From: an uncultured Collinsella sp.
Lineage (GTDB): Bacteria; Actinomycetota; Coriobacteriia; Coriobacteriales; Coriobacteriaceae
Direction: 5' to 3'
Length of the DNA: 64,000 nt
Assembly: GCA_900547125.1 (NCBI GenBank)
Contig: URFU01000001.1
Span: 11,471-75,470 of the forward strand
Shown: positions 41,522 to 49,670 of the stretch, in pieces
Position numbering within the stretch: the stretch's first letter is position 1
Layout of the letters: every line of letters begins with the position of its first letter
Notes under the pieces: model-generated
What the model saw: only the letters and a program-made list of their open reading frames with translations
Told to the model about the DNA's origin: nothing
The model's database searches: none
Translations under genes and position numbers: made by a program

Positions 41522-41860
41522 ACTGGTAGTAACCACGTGACGTGTTGTTGTCACTATATCACCCCAGAAGAGGTCGCTTTCGTTGATTCATACGGTAAAA
41601 CGTTTTTGCACCGCTCACGGTGATAAATCGACCGTTTACCGCTCGTTAATACTTCTACCTGCGGTTTTGAAACCGTTTCGAAATGCTTTGGAAAAAGATC
41701 AGAACTTTTATTGTGTCTAAACAACGCAGGGCGGCTATAAATAGCGTAAAGAAAAATTGCAGGTCATTGTGAAGATATGTGAATTGGTCTTTTTGTCTTA
41801 ATACCAGTTAGAACCAGTTTTGAGATTATCGGTGAACGGTAGTTTTCGACCGTTCACCGG
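41522..41860 (-). promoter_or_regulatory. Long regulatory region before the GalNAc PTS operon
   Basis: This covers most of the 703-base gap 41407-42109. CTGGTAGTAACCA at 41523-41535 matches the agaS operator. ACCAGTT occurs twice in tandem at 41803-41820. CCGCTCACGGTGATAAATCG and CCGTTTACCG near 41611-41641 and the inverted pair GGTGAACGGT (41831-41840) / ACCGTTCACC (41850-41859) belong to the recurrent sugar motif. Bases 41880-42040 hold nothing I recognise. No ORF of note lies here. Confidence 0.6.
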
Positions 41861-42070
41861 TTACTTGTAATCGTTTGCAGCTGTTTTCCCAGATGAATTA
41901 GGGAAGCGCGATGGAGCGCTTGCGCGATCACGGGAAGTTTTTGGCATTTGTCCTCATCCCCCGAACGCCAAACTCCGGCATCCAAAATGAGCTAATAGCT
42001 CACGCTAATCGTTTTCAATCATTACTTACACAGTATACGTAATTATTTATCGTTTATCGTTAATTTTGAT

Positions 42071-42086
42071 ATGATACAAGTATCAT
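42071..42086. promoter_or_regulatory. Palindrome before the DUF2975/XRE pair
   Basis: ATGATACAAGTATCAT (7-base perfect arms) lies 24 bases before the chosen start at 42110, preceded by tandem TTTATCG. It may be the operator of the small XRE regulator downstream. Confidence 0.5.
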
Positions 42087-42109
42087 CCAAAACGCCGATT
42101 GGAGGGGTT

Positions 42110-42748
42110 ATGGTCCACCGAAACGCATCTATATCGAATGAAACCATCAGCCGCGAACAGACGATAGCCAAACTGAGGAAGCTCGCTCGCATCTGCAAAT
42201 GGGCCACAATCTGCATTACCACAGCGCTCGCTCTGGGACTCCTCGCAGTCATTGCGATTGACCTTCTACTTATATTGCCCGGCCTCTCCCAAGGGTCGTG
42301 CCTCCAATCCGTAGAACTTCAAGCCGGCGAAGGGCCGTGCCTGGCTATTGTCGGTACCGATGCGCAGGCCCCACTTATGCTCGTCGCACACGATGGTCAC
42401 ACTGCCATAGGAAGCCTCTTGATGACATGTCTCGCGCTTACCATCGCGATAAGCGTGCGCAGGCTTTTCTTCAACATTGAAAAGGAAGGCAGACCCTTTG
42501 ACCTTGAATGCAACCAGACGCTTCGTCGAGTAGGACATTTATTCCTTATCGGCGGCGTTGCCGTGAGGCTTCTTGGTGCCGTAATCACGGGAATAATACT
42601 CTCAGGATTTGGCGGCAGCTTTACGGATGCGTTCGTCGGCCAGTTATTCGAGCCCTCCATGCTCTTTGCAGGCCTGATTATTTGCCTGATTGCCAGCATC
42701 TTCCGCTACGGGTATATCCTGCAAAAACAAGATGACGAGTTGCTCTAG
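42110..42748 (+). CDS. DUF2975-like membrane protein
   Basis: The 212-residue protein has four hydrophobic segments (about 34-60, 96-115, 140-165 and 180-198) and is linked nine bases upstream of a small XRE regulator, the arrangement of Bacillus YoaS/YozG pairs. Between helices 2 and 3 is the conserved-looking FFNIEKEGRPFDLECNQTLRRVG, typical of DUF2975. GGAGGGG precedes the ATG at 42110, favoured over an upstream ATG at 42071. The function of the family is unknown; it may sense membrane state for its partner. Confidence 0.83.
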   Translation: MVHRNASISNETISREQTIAKLRKLARICKWATICITTALALGLLAVIAIDLLLILPGLSQGSCLQSVELQAGEGPCLAIVGTDAQAPLMLVAHDGHTAIGSLLMTCLALTIAISVRRLFFNIEKEGRPFDLECNQTLRRVGHLFLIGGVAVRLLGAVITGIILSGFGGSFTDAFVGQLFEPSMLFAGLIICLIASIFRYGYILQKQDDELL

Positions 42749-42757
42749 GGGGAATCC

Positions 42758-42997
42758 ATGATTATTCTGCGGCTTGACCGCATGCTCGCCGAACGCAAGA
42801 TCTCATCCAAAGAGCTTGCAGAACGCGTGGGCATCTCCCAGGTCAATATGTCACGCATTAAGACGGGCAAGGTTTCTGCCATACGTTTTTCAACTCTTGA
42901 CGCGATATGCCGGGCACTCGACTGCCAACCGGGCGATGTGCTGGAATATATGCCTGACGATGAAGCCGATAATCTTTTTGGACTTAAAGATTCATAG
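42758..42997 (+). CDS. Small XRE/Cro-type helix-turn-helix regulator, YozG-like
   Basis: A single-domain DNA-binding protein of 79 residues. The helix-turn-helix is SSKELAERVGISQVNMSRIK (residues 17-36), followed by FSTLDAICRALDCQPGDVLEY, the standard YozG-type body. GGGGGAAT precedes the ATG. It is cotranscribed with the DUF2975-like gene and shares a bidirectional terminator at 43030. Target is probably its own promoter. Confidence 0.9.
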   Translation: MIILRLDRMLAERKISSKELAERVGISQVNMSRIKTGKVSAIRFSTLDAICRALDCQPGDVLEYMPDDEADNLFGLKDS

Positions 42998-43029
42998 GCA
43001 TAATTTAGCCACCAGCGCCTAAACGCAAA

Positions 43030-43064
43030 TAGCCCGCTAGAACAACATCCGTTCTAGCGGGCTA
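43030..43064. terminator. Bidirectional terminator
   Basis: Perfect 14-bp stem TAGCCCGCTAGAAC/GTTCTAGCGGGCTA with loop AACATCC, between convergent genes. T runs are short on both sides. Confidence 0.75.
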
Positions 43065-43105
43065 TTCAGATATTTCAGCTACGCGCTCGGCGGCTCGGGC
43101 AGCCC

Positions 43106-44191
43106 TTACGCAAACAGACCGTAAATGCTGATGTTGGCCTTGGCGTAGAGGCCGTTGGCGTACTCGGTCCACTTGGAGCTGGCGCTCGAAGCCTGCGAGG
43201 AATACTGCTGATAAGCAGTGTAGTAGGCGGTCATGGCCTGCTTATAGGTAGCGCTATCGGCCGTAAAGGCATCGTCGGCAAAGGCCTTGGCGTAGGTGCT
43301 GTCGGCGTCCTTCCAGGTGCCCTTCTCGCTATCCCACTCGTCACCGGCAAGGTTGATGATGTAATCGGCGTAGTCCTTGCTCGCGGTCTCCTCGTTGCCG
43401 TCAGCAGGCTCGGTCGGGGCGGTCGGCATGCTTGCGGAGCTGTCTCCGACCTTCTTCTTGTAGAGCTTCTGCAGCGTCGCGGACTGACGGACGATCTGCT
43501 TGGCCTGGTCCTTGGACACGCCGTACTGCGTGGCCATGGTCTTGTAGTCGGAGGTGCCGATGGAATCCTCGGCGTACTTCTTCATCTCCTTGGAAGAGAC
43601 GGTGATGCCCTCGTCCTCGGCAGCATCGAGCAGAATCTTGTTGCGCACGTAGGACAGGATGACGTCGGCAGAAGGAGCGGTGTAGTTGCCATCGCTATCC
43701 TTGACGGTATCAAGGCTGTACTGGCTCTCGATGGCCTCGCGCGCGGTGATGTCGCTCTTCTTGCCGTTGTAGCTGTAGCTTGCCACGGTCGAATCGAGCT
43801 GGTCCTCGGTGAGGGTCGCCGAGCCGACGCCCTTGCCGCCAAAGCCGCCATTGCCGATAAAGAAGCCGACCACGGCAGCGATCACGACTGCAACCACAAA
43901 GGCGGCAATCATCGTCTTCTTGTGCTTGGATGCGCGGTCGTCCACGTCGGAGTCGTCGTCCTCGTCTTGCTCCTCGGGCATCAGATTCTCGTCAGCGGCA
44001 TCCGCGGCAATCTGAGCCTCCAGGCGGGCGTCCTCCTCCTCGGCGGTCGTGCCGGCAGCAATGTGCTCGGCAGACGTGCCGGCGACCAGGTCGATCTTCT
44101 CGTCCTCGTCACCGTCGGGGCCTTCGCCGCGCTCGATGATCTGGATGCCGTCGATCTCGTCCTTCTCGTCCTTCTTTTGAATCAGACCCAT
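43106..44191 (-). CDS. Membrane-anchored SurA/PrsA-like foldase domain protein without PPIase
   Basis: The 361-residue protein has an acidic cytoplasmic N-terminus (1-90, DEDEKIDLVAG, EEQDEDDDSDVDDR), one membrane helix (about 93-113, MIAAFVVAVVIAAVVGFFIG) and an extracytoplasmic domain. In that domain the pattern SADVILSYVRNKILLDAAEDEGITVS matches the N-terminal chaperone region of SurA/PrsA. No parvulin domain is seen, and the C-terminus is Ser/Tyr/Ala-rich. It could be a chaperone or a structural protein. It ends next to the bidirectional terminator. Function not proven. Confidence 0.75.
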   Translation of the reverse strand: MGLIQKKDEKDEIDGIQIIERGEGPDGDEDEKIDLVAGTSAEHIAAGTTAEEEDARLEAQIAADAADENLMPEEQDEDDDSDVDDRASKHKKTMIAAFVVAVVIAAVVGFFIGNGGFGGKGVGSATLTEDQLDSTVASYSYNGKKSDITAREAIESQYSLDTVKDSDGNYTAPSADVILSYVRNKILLDAAEDEGITVSSKEMKKYAEDSIGTSDYKTMATQYGVSKDQAKQIVRQSATLQKLYKKKVGDSSASMPTAPTEPADGNEETASKDYADYIINLAGDEWDSEKGTWKDADSTYAKAFADDAFTADSATYKQAMTAYYTAYQQYSSQASSASSKWTEYANGLYAKANISIYGLFA

Positions 44192-44229
44192 ATCAGTTAC
44201 TCCTTGTTAGGAAACATAGTCCGCAATAG

Positions 44230-44258
44230 AATACGCCCGACAGAGCGCCGGGCGTATT
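44230..44258 (-). terminator. Terminator of the isocitrate dehydrogenase gene
   Basis: Stem AATACGCCCG/CGGGCGTATT, followed on the minus strand by CTATTG. Confidence 0.65.
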
Positions 44259-44317
44259 GATTCTTAGGTTATACGCAAACACTTAAGTACTATTTAGGCA
44301 TTTGCAGCGTGCATTCC

Positions 44318-45403
44318 TTAGGCCAGGTGCGCGATAACGGCATCGGCAAAGGCCTGAGTGCCCACAGCGCCCTCGACGGAGCCGGTCTGGGCACGACGCA
44401 CGTCACCGGTAACCTGCTCGCCCTCGTCGAGCGTGGCAGATACCGCAGCGCGGATACGATTGGCCGCATCGTTCTCGCCCAGGTGATCGAGCATCATCGC
44501 AGCAGAGAGGATCTCGGCCGTGGGGTTGGCGATATCCTGGCCGGCGATATCGGGCGCGGAGCCGTGCGTTGCCTCGAAGATTGCGCAGTCGGCACCGATG
44601 TTGGAGCCGGGGGCCATCCCTAAGCCGCCCACCAGGCCGGCGCACAAGTCACTCACGATGTCGCCGTACAGGTTGGGCAGCACCAGGACATCGAAGTCGT
44701 TGGGGTTCTGGACCAGGCCCATGCAGGTGGCGTCGACGATCTTGTCGTTGAACTCGATATCAGGATAGTTGGCGGCCACCTCGCGCGCCACGCGCAGGAA
44801 CAGGCCGTCGGTCGCCTTCATGATGTTGGCCTTGTGCACGGCCGTCACCTTTTTGCGGCCGCAGCGGCGGGCATACTCAAAGGCATACTCCACAATGCGG
44901 CGGCTCTTGGCGATAGAGATCGGCTTGATCGAGATCGCGGAATCGACGGCGAAGGTCTTTTGGCCCGAGCGCTCGACAAGCTGCGAGAGCTCCTCGACCT
45001 CGACAGCACCCTCATCGAACTCGATGCCGGCGTAGAGGTCTTCAGTGTTCTCGCGCACGATGACCAGGTCGACGTCACGGAAGCGCGAGCCGTCGCCCGG
45101 CTGCGACAGGCAGGGGCGCACGCAGGCGTACAGGTCGAAGTGCTTGCGCAGGGCCACGTTGACGCTGCGGAAACCCGTGCCGACCGGCGTGGTGATGGGA
45201 CCCTTGATGGCGACCTTGGTCTCGGCGACCGCATCGAGCACGTGCTGGGGCAGCGGCGTGCCAAACTCGTCCATGACGCCGGCACCGGCCTCCTGGACAT
45301 TCCAATTGATCTGGACACCGGTGGCCTCGACCACGCGGCGCATGGCCTGCGTAATCTCGGGACCAATACCGTCACCGGGAATCAGGACTACATCGTGCGC
45401 CAT
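44318..45403 (-). CDS. icd: NAD-dependent isocitrate dehydrogenase (isocitrate/isopropylmalate family)
   Basis: Oxidises isocitrate to 2-oxoglutarate and CO2. The 361-residue protein has the family start [12 protein letters not shown], the substrate loop [16 protein letters not shown] and [19 protein letters not shown], and the metal/cofactor signature [20 protein letters not shown]. The [15 protein letters not shown] segment, with Asp following the GSAPDIAG loop, favours NAD over NADP. It resembles the short mitochondrial-type IDH rather than E. coli Icd. It is 6 bases downstream of the HEAT-repeat gene on the minus strand, suggesting cotranscription. An isopropylmalate or homoisocitrate role is less likely. 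Confidence 0.87.
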   Translation of the reverse strand: MAHDVVLIPGDGIGPEITQAMRRVVEATGVQINWNVQEAGAGVMDEFGTPLPQHVLDAVAETKVAIKGPITTPVGTGFRSVNVALRKHFDLYACVRPCLSQPGDGSRFRDVDLVIVRENTEDLYAGIEFDEGAVEVEELSQLVERSGQKTFAVDSAISIKPISIAKSRRIVEYAFEYARRCGRKKVTAVHKANIMKATDGLFLRVAREVAANYPDIEFNDKIVDATCMGLVQNPNDFDVLVLPNLYGDIVSDLCAGLVGGLGMAPGSNIGADCAIFEATHGSAPDIAGQDIANPTAEILSAAMMLDHLGENDAANRIRAAVSATLDEGEQVTGDVRRAQTGSVEGAVGTQAFADAVIAHLA

Positions 45404-45409
45404 AATCTG

Positions 45410-46108
45410 TTACTCCTCGTTTTCGGCGTCGTCAGATTTTTTAACGCTAGCACGCTTCTTCTTTTTGGAGAGATCCAGGCCAAAACGTTTAACAAGCATT
45501 TCGCAAATCTCGCTCGAACGGGCCTTGAGATAGCTGCCCTTGCCGTTCTCGGCGTCGAACTTAAGGCGCAGCGCGAGCTTCTCGGCGACCTCGGCGTCAA
45601 TCTCGCCCTGGCCAAACTCGTACAGGCAACCGAGCATGTCACGATACTCGAGGTCGCCGTGGTAGCACTGGATGGCCTCGTCCAGGATGGGCCAAGCCTC
45701 GCGCGAACGCTCGACGCCCGTGGCGCCCCACACGCACAGCAGGCGGAAGGCGGCATAGCGCAGCGTGGAGGAAATCTCGTCGAACAGCGCGGTCTCGGCG
45801 CCCTCAAAGGCATCGCCCAGCTGCTCGGGGCAGGTGGTGGCGAGCGCCGTCAGGGCATCGAGGGCCTCCCAGCGGGTCTGCGCCTCGGGGCGGTCGAGCG
45901 CCTCGATCAGCGCGGGCACGCAGGGCACGACGCGCTGCGGATCGCGCTCGGCGAGCAGGTGCAGCACGCGGGCGGCAAACTGGCGGATGCGGCGCGTGGG
46001 GCAGCCGAGCTCCTGGACCAGACGGTCGACGGCGTTCTCGTTCTCCTCTGCCAGCTGAAGCTGTGCCAGCTCCTCGTCGGTGAGCTGTTCGTCTTTGTTT
46101 TCTGCCAT
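45410..46108 (-). CDS. HEAT-repeat protein
   Basis: The 232-residue protein is mostly helical repeats (RQFAARVLHLLAE, VPALIEALDRPEAQTRWEAL, STLRYAAFRLLCVWGATG), the pattern of HEAT/armadillo scaffolds. The start is acidic (EDEQLTDEELAQLQLAEENENA type), the end is Lys-rich (KKKKRASVKK). No enzymatic motif is visible. It lies between a small membrane protein and isocitrate dehydrogenase on one transcript. Probably a protein-binding scaffold. Confidence 0.82.
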   Translation of the reverse strand: MAENKDEQLTDEELAQLQLAEENENAVDRLVQELGCPTRRIRQFAARVLHLLAERDPQRVVPCVPALIEALDRPEAQTRWEALDALTALATTCPEQLGDAFEGAETALFDEISSTLRYAAFRLLCVWGATGVERSREAWPILDEAIQCYHGDLEYRDMLGCLYEFGQGEIDAEVAEKLALRLKFDAENGKGSYLKARSSEICEMLVKRFGLDLSKKKKRASVKKSDDAENEE

Positions 46109-46123
46109 AATTACCTCTTCTTA

Positions 46124-46552
46124 CTATTTCTTAGCGTGCTTGCCAGCACCCTTGCTGTCATCGGTGACCGAGATGAGCTGTCGGTCGGCAGCGCCATTAC
46201 GACGCGCACGGCGGCGTTCCTCGGCATCGCCCGCGTCGGCGGCTGCGCGGTGTGCCTTGTTGACGTTAAAGACCTCGTCGTGCTTGCGCCACGGACCGAC
46301 GGACTCGCCAAAGCTCATCTTAAGGCCGGCGATAAAGCCGCCGAGCCAGCCGATCGGCGCAAACTGCACCAGCGGGAACAGCGAGAACACCCAGGTCAGC
46401 AGGACGACTGCCGCAGCTCCCGCAAAGTTGGCAATCCAGTAGTCGCGCTTGGTGATGACGCGCTTTTCGCACGCCCACTGGCCGCACAAAAAGCCGATGT
46501 AGATCGCGAAGAGAAAGAGCGCCAGCGCAAGCACCACGAACGTCCAGCTCAT
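46124..46552 (-). CDS. Small membrane protein of unknown function
   Basis: The 142-residue protein has an N-terminal helix (TFVVLALALFLFAIYIGFLC) and a second pair (NFAGAAAVVLLTWVFSLFPL, APIGWLGGFIAGLKMS), then a basic, soluble tail (HRAAADAGDAEERRRARRNG). The ATG at 46552 is 5 bases downstream of the stop codon of the dehydrogenase gene (reading the minus strand), with GGGGAG upstream. An open frame to 46588 overlaps that gene and is rejected. Function unknown; likely cotranscribed with its neighbours. Confidence 0.75.
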   Translation of the reverse strand: MSWTFVVLALALFLFAIYIGFLCGQWACEKRVITKRDYWIANFAGAAAVVLLTWVFSLFPLVQFAPIGWLGGFIAGLKMSFGESVGPWRKHDEVFNVNKAHRAAADAGDAEERRRARRNGAADRQLISVTDDSKGAGKHAKK

Positions 46553-46557
46553 GGGCG

Positions 46558-47637
46558 CTACTCCCCGTGATGGTGGCCGCAGCAGCACTCGTGGCCGTCG
46601 TCATGACCGTGACCGCCGCAGCACTCGTGGTCCTCGCCATGGTGGTGTCCACAACCGCACTCGTGGTCGTCGCCATGCTCGCCGCAACCGCAGCCTTCCT
46701 CGTGAGCACCGTGCTCCTCGGGACGATACTGCGACCAGTCCAGACCGGCGGCGATGGCATCGGCCTCCTCCTTATAGAGGACCGTGACGGCCTGGGTGCC
46801 CAGCTTGGCGCCACCGATGGCATCGAGCATGTCGTAAAGCGTAAAGGCCACGTCGGCGCCGGGCAGCGCAAGCTCGCGGTCGTCGGCATAGGCGAGCGCC
46901 AAGCGCAGGTCCTTAATGAAGTGCTCGACCATAAAGCCGGGCTTGTAGTCGCCGTCGAGCGCCTTGGGCGCCAGGCTCTCCATGGCACCGGACTTGCCGG
47001 TACCGCCCAGAATCATCTGACGGGTCTTCTCAAGATCAAGGCCGCTCAGCTCGGCAAATGCCATGGCGTCTGCCATGCCGACCATGCAGGCGCCCAGCGA
47101 CACCTGGTTGGCGAGCTTGGCAGCCTGGCCCTTGCCGGCGCCGTCGAAGCAGCAGATGGTTGCCGCAAAGGTGGAAAGGATGTCGCGGACCGGCGCGATG
47201 TCGTTCTCGGTGGCGCCCACGATAGCCGTGAGCGTGCCGGCGATGGCACCCGACTCGCCGCCGGTGACGGGACAGTCAAACGCCATGCGGCCGGAAACCT
47301 GGGCGGCCTCGGCAATGTCGCGCGCCAGCTCAGGCGAGCTCGTGGTGAGGTCGATCAAGACCGCGCCGGGCTTAGTGCACGCGAGCAGGCCGTCGCCTGC
47401 CAGGTAGAGCTCCTCGACCTCGGAGGGATAACCCACCATGGTAAAGACGACGTCGGCGTTCGCCGCGGCATCTGCCGGCGTATCGGCCCAGACGGCACCG
47501 CGCTCGATAAGCGCGGCAGCCTTGGACTTGGTGCGGTTGTTGACCGTGACGGGATAGCCAGCGTCCAGAATGTGGCCGGCAATGGGGGCACCCATAATTC
47601 CGGTGCCGATAAATGCGACAGAGAGCTTGTTTGCCAT
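46558..47637 (-). CDS. 3-hydroxyisobutyrate dehydrogenase-like NAD(P) oxidoreductase with His/Cys-rich tail
   Basis: The 359-residue protein starts with the Rossmann loop FIGTGIMGAPIAGHI and has the beta-hydroxyacid dehydrogenase marks DCPVTGGESGAIAG and GKGQAAKLANQ (catalytic Lys). That part ends near residue 305 and matches a normal family length. The last 50 or so residues carry about 14 His and 9 Cys (blocks such as CGCGEHGDDHECGCGHHHG), a likely metal-binding tail that is not part of the family. AAAGGAAAGG precedes the ATG. A longer frame through 48210 crosses the next gene and is rejected. Substrate unknown. Confidence 0.88.
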   Translation of the reverse strand: MANKLSVAFIGTGIMGAPIAGHILDAGYPVTVNNRTKSKAAALIERGAVWADTPADAAANADVVFTMVGYPSEVEELYLAGDGLLACTKPGAVLIDLTTSSPELARDIAEAAQVSGRMAFDCPVTGGESGAIAGTLTAIVGATENDIAPVRDILSTFAATICCFDGAGKGQAAKLANQVSLGACMVGMADAMAFAELSGLDLEKTRQMILGGTGKSGAMESLAPKALDGDYKPGFMVEHFIKDLRLALAYADDRELALPGADVAFTLYDMLDAIGGAKLGTQAVTVLYKEEADAIAAGLDWSQYRPEEHGAHEEGCGCGEHGDDHECGCGHHHGEDHECCGGHGHDDGHECCCGHHHGE

Positions 47638-47735
47638 GAAACCTTTCCTTTTGGGTTGGGTGTTATTACCAGGTTGAATACTCGGTGCCAGCGTTTGGGC
47701 TGTGAGTCGAGGGCGATTACGGACGCATCGCTTGC

Positions 47736-48689
47736 CTACTGCCCGCGCACGCGGCGAGCGATGCGGTCGGAAAGCGAGGCTTTCTCGGCGCGGTTCTTGC
47801 CCCAAAACGCGCAGGCCACCATGCCGGGGCCCACGTGCGAGCCGATGGTGGGGCCCACGGAGCCGCGAATGATCGTGACGTCGGCGCAGCCCTCCTCCTT
47901 GCGGATGGCGGCTTCGAGCCAGTCGCCGTCCTTTTCGGCATCGGCCGTCATGATGGCGATGGGCATGGTGCGGTCGGGCACGTAGTTCTCGCGGAACGAC
48001 TTGAGGATGGACTTGAGCGCCTTCTTGCGGCCGCGGTTGACGCCGATCAGCGACAGCGAGCCGGCCAGGTCGTAGGAGAGCTCGGGCTTGACATCGAGCT
48101 TTGCCGTGAGCTGCGCCGCCGCGGGCGGAATGCGGCCGCCAGCAGCCAGTGCGTCGAAGCTCTCGAGCGTAAAGTAGCCGTGGACGTAGGTCTTTGCCTC
48201 GTTTGCCCAATCGACCAGCTGCTTGGCGGTCAGTCCCGCCGAACGCTGGCGCACGGCCTCGAGCGCCAAGAGCGCGCCAGTCGCGCAGGGCAGAGCGTTG
48301 TCGACCACGTACAGCTCAAAGTTGGGATACTCGGCGCGCACGGCATCTGCCGCCTGGCACGCGGAGTTGTAGCTCGACGACAGCGCCGAGGTAAAGCACA
48401 GGTAGACCGTGGGCGTGCCCTCTTTGGCGCACTCGGTAAAGAACTCGATATAGCGACCGAGCGACACAGCCGAGGTGGACACGCGGGCGCCGGCGCGCAT
48501 GCGGTCGTAGAACTCCTTAGGGCTCATGCTCGACCAGATATCGTCCGTGCGCTCCTCGCCATCGATAATGAAGGGGAAACCCAGGATATCGACATCGAGG
48601 TTCGCGGCGACCTCGGGGCTAAAGTCGCAGCAGGTATCGACGACGTTGCTGCATCTGTTCGAATGACCGGTAGATGCGGCCTTGTCCAT
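47736..48689 (-). CDS. DegV-family fatty-acid-binding protein
   Basis: DegV/FakB-type proteins bind a fatty acid for phosphorylation by FakA. The 317-residue protein has the N-terminal CCDFSPEVAANLDVDILGF, the STSAVSLGRYIEFF motif where Thr/Ser contacts the carboxylate, and GSVGPTIGSHVGPG near the C-terminus. The ATG at 48689 (AAGGAG upstream) is preferred to the TTG one codon earlier. No fakA gene is adjacent. Family call is firm, ligand inferred. Confidence 0.9.
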   Translation of the reverse strand: MDKAASTGHSNRCSNVVDTCCDFSPEVAANLDVDILGFPFIIDGEERTDDIWSSMSPKEFYDRMRAGARVSTSAVSLGRYIEFFTECAKEGTPTVYLCFTSALSSSYNSACQAADAVRAEYPNFELYVVDNALPCATGALLALEAVRQRSAGLTAKQLVDWANEAKTYVHGYFTLESFDALAAGGRIPPAAAQLTAKLDVKPELSYDLAGSLSLIGVNRGRKKALKSILKSFRENYVPDRTMPIAIMTADAEKDGDWLEAAIRKEEGCADVTIIRGSVGPTIGSHVGPGMVACAFWGKNRAEKASLSDRIARRVRGQ

Positions 48690-48707
48690 CAAAGCGACTC
48701 CTTACGT

Positions 48708-48739
48708 AAAAAGGCGGCCACCCGCATGGGATGGCCGCC
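48708..48739 (-). terminator. Terminator of hpf
   Basis: Stem GGCGGCCA/TGGCCGCC with loop CCCGCATGGGA, followed on the minus strand by TTTTTACG. Confidence 0.87.
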
Positions 48740-48768
48740 AACCGTTAACTCATGCAAGTTAACGTATT

Positions 48769-49353
48769 TTACTCGTCAAGTGTTTCGATGCGGGGCTTGA
48801 TGATGCCATATCCACCATTCTTACGGTGATACACCACATTGATGAGGCCAGTCGTCGCGTTCTCGAACACGTAGAAGTCGTGGCCGAGCAGATCGGTCTG
48901 CACCAGCGCCTGCTCCTCAGTCATCGGGGTGACGTCGATAACCTTCTCGCGGACAAGCAGGTCGTCCTCTTCCTCGGGCAGCAGCAGGTCGGCCAGATCC
49001 TCGACGCGCTCGACCGGTGCGACATCCGCCGCGCTGGCACCGCCCTGGCGGTTGTCCACGACCTTGGTCTTGAACTTACGCAGCTGGCGGGTGACCTTAT
49101 CGGCGGAGAGGTCGATGGCAGCGTACATATCTGCACCGTGCTCGGCAACGCGAATCACCGAACCGCGGGCACGACCCGTAACCTCGACGATTGCCGGGTT
49201 GGGGTTCGAGGGGTTCTTCTCATAGCGAAGTACAACGTCGACCGTCATGGGCTCGATATCGAAAACCTTGAGCGCCTCGCCGATCTTCTCATCCACATGC
49301 GCACGCAGAGCATCGGTTACCGTCGTCTTGCGTCCAGAAACCTTGATATCCAT
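48769..49353 (-). CDS. hpf: Ribosome hibernation-promoting factor, long form
   Basis: Dimerises ribosomes in stationary phase. The 194-residue protein has the N-terminal S30AE domain (DIKVSGRKTTVTDALRAHV...YKVEVTG-like region VDVVLRYEKNPSNPNPAIVEV and DMYAAIDLSADKV) and the C-terminal dimerisation domain (LLGHDFYVFENATTGLINVVYHRKNGGYG). The ATG at 49353 has TTGGAG upstream; a frame open to 49413 is rejected. Long-form length fits Gram-positive and actinobacterial HPF. Confidence 0.94.
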   Translation of the reverse strand: MDIKVSGRKTTVTDALRAHVDEKIGEALKVFDIEPMTVDVVLRYEKNPSNPNPAIVEVTGRARGSVIRVAEHGADMYAAIDLSADKVTRQLRKFKTKVVDNRQGGASAADVAPVERVEDLADLLLPEEEDDLLVREKVIDVTPMTEEQALVQTDLLGHDFYVFENATTGLINVVYHRKNGGYGIIKPRIETLDE

Positions 49354-49570
49354 ACGTGGCTCCAATCTGCCTCGGGGACTTACTGTACTGGCTATGTACC
49401 CATTGCCGTGCATTTAATCACGCGGATTCCTAAAGACCCGAATAACGATTGCTTGATACCGCATACCGAAGTCTCGCACTTTTCCATGGCAAAGTGCGCT
49501 ATAGGAGGGAGCCCACAGATTTGTATTTGGTCTCGAAAATTGGCTTTGACCTGCTGGTTTTATAGGGATG

Positions 49571-49604
49571 AAAAAGCCGGGCTCCCCTATTGGGGAAACC
49601 CGGC
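49571..49604 (-). terminator. Terminator of the solute-binding lipoprotein gene
   Basis: Stem GCCGGGCTCCCC/GGGGAAACCCGGC (two unpaired), followed on the minus strand by TTTTTC. With the hpf promoter this is all I recognise in the 317-base gap 49354-49670. Confidence 0.78.
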
Positions 49605-49670
49605 AGTGCGTGTTGAAACCGTGAAGAGGTGTCCTTTTCAACGTATAGGAGACACCACCCCTAGCAATAA

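Noticed and set aside
47638..48210. An N-terminal extension joining the dehydrogenase gene to the frame upstream (open to 48210)
   Set aside because: The extension reads out of frame through degV; the ATG at 47637 has a good ribosome-binding site and the family-typical Rossmann start.
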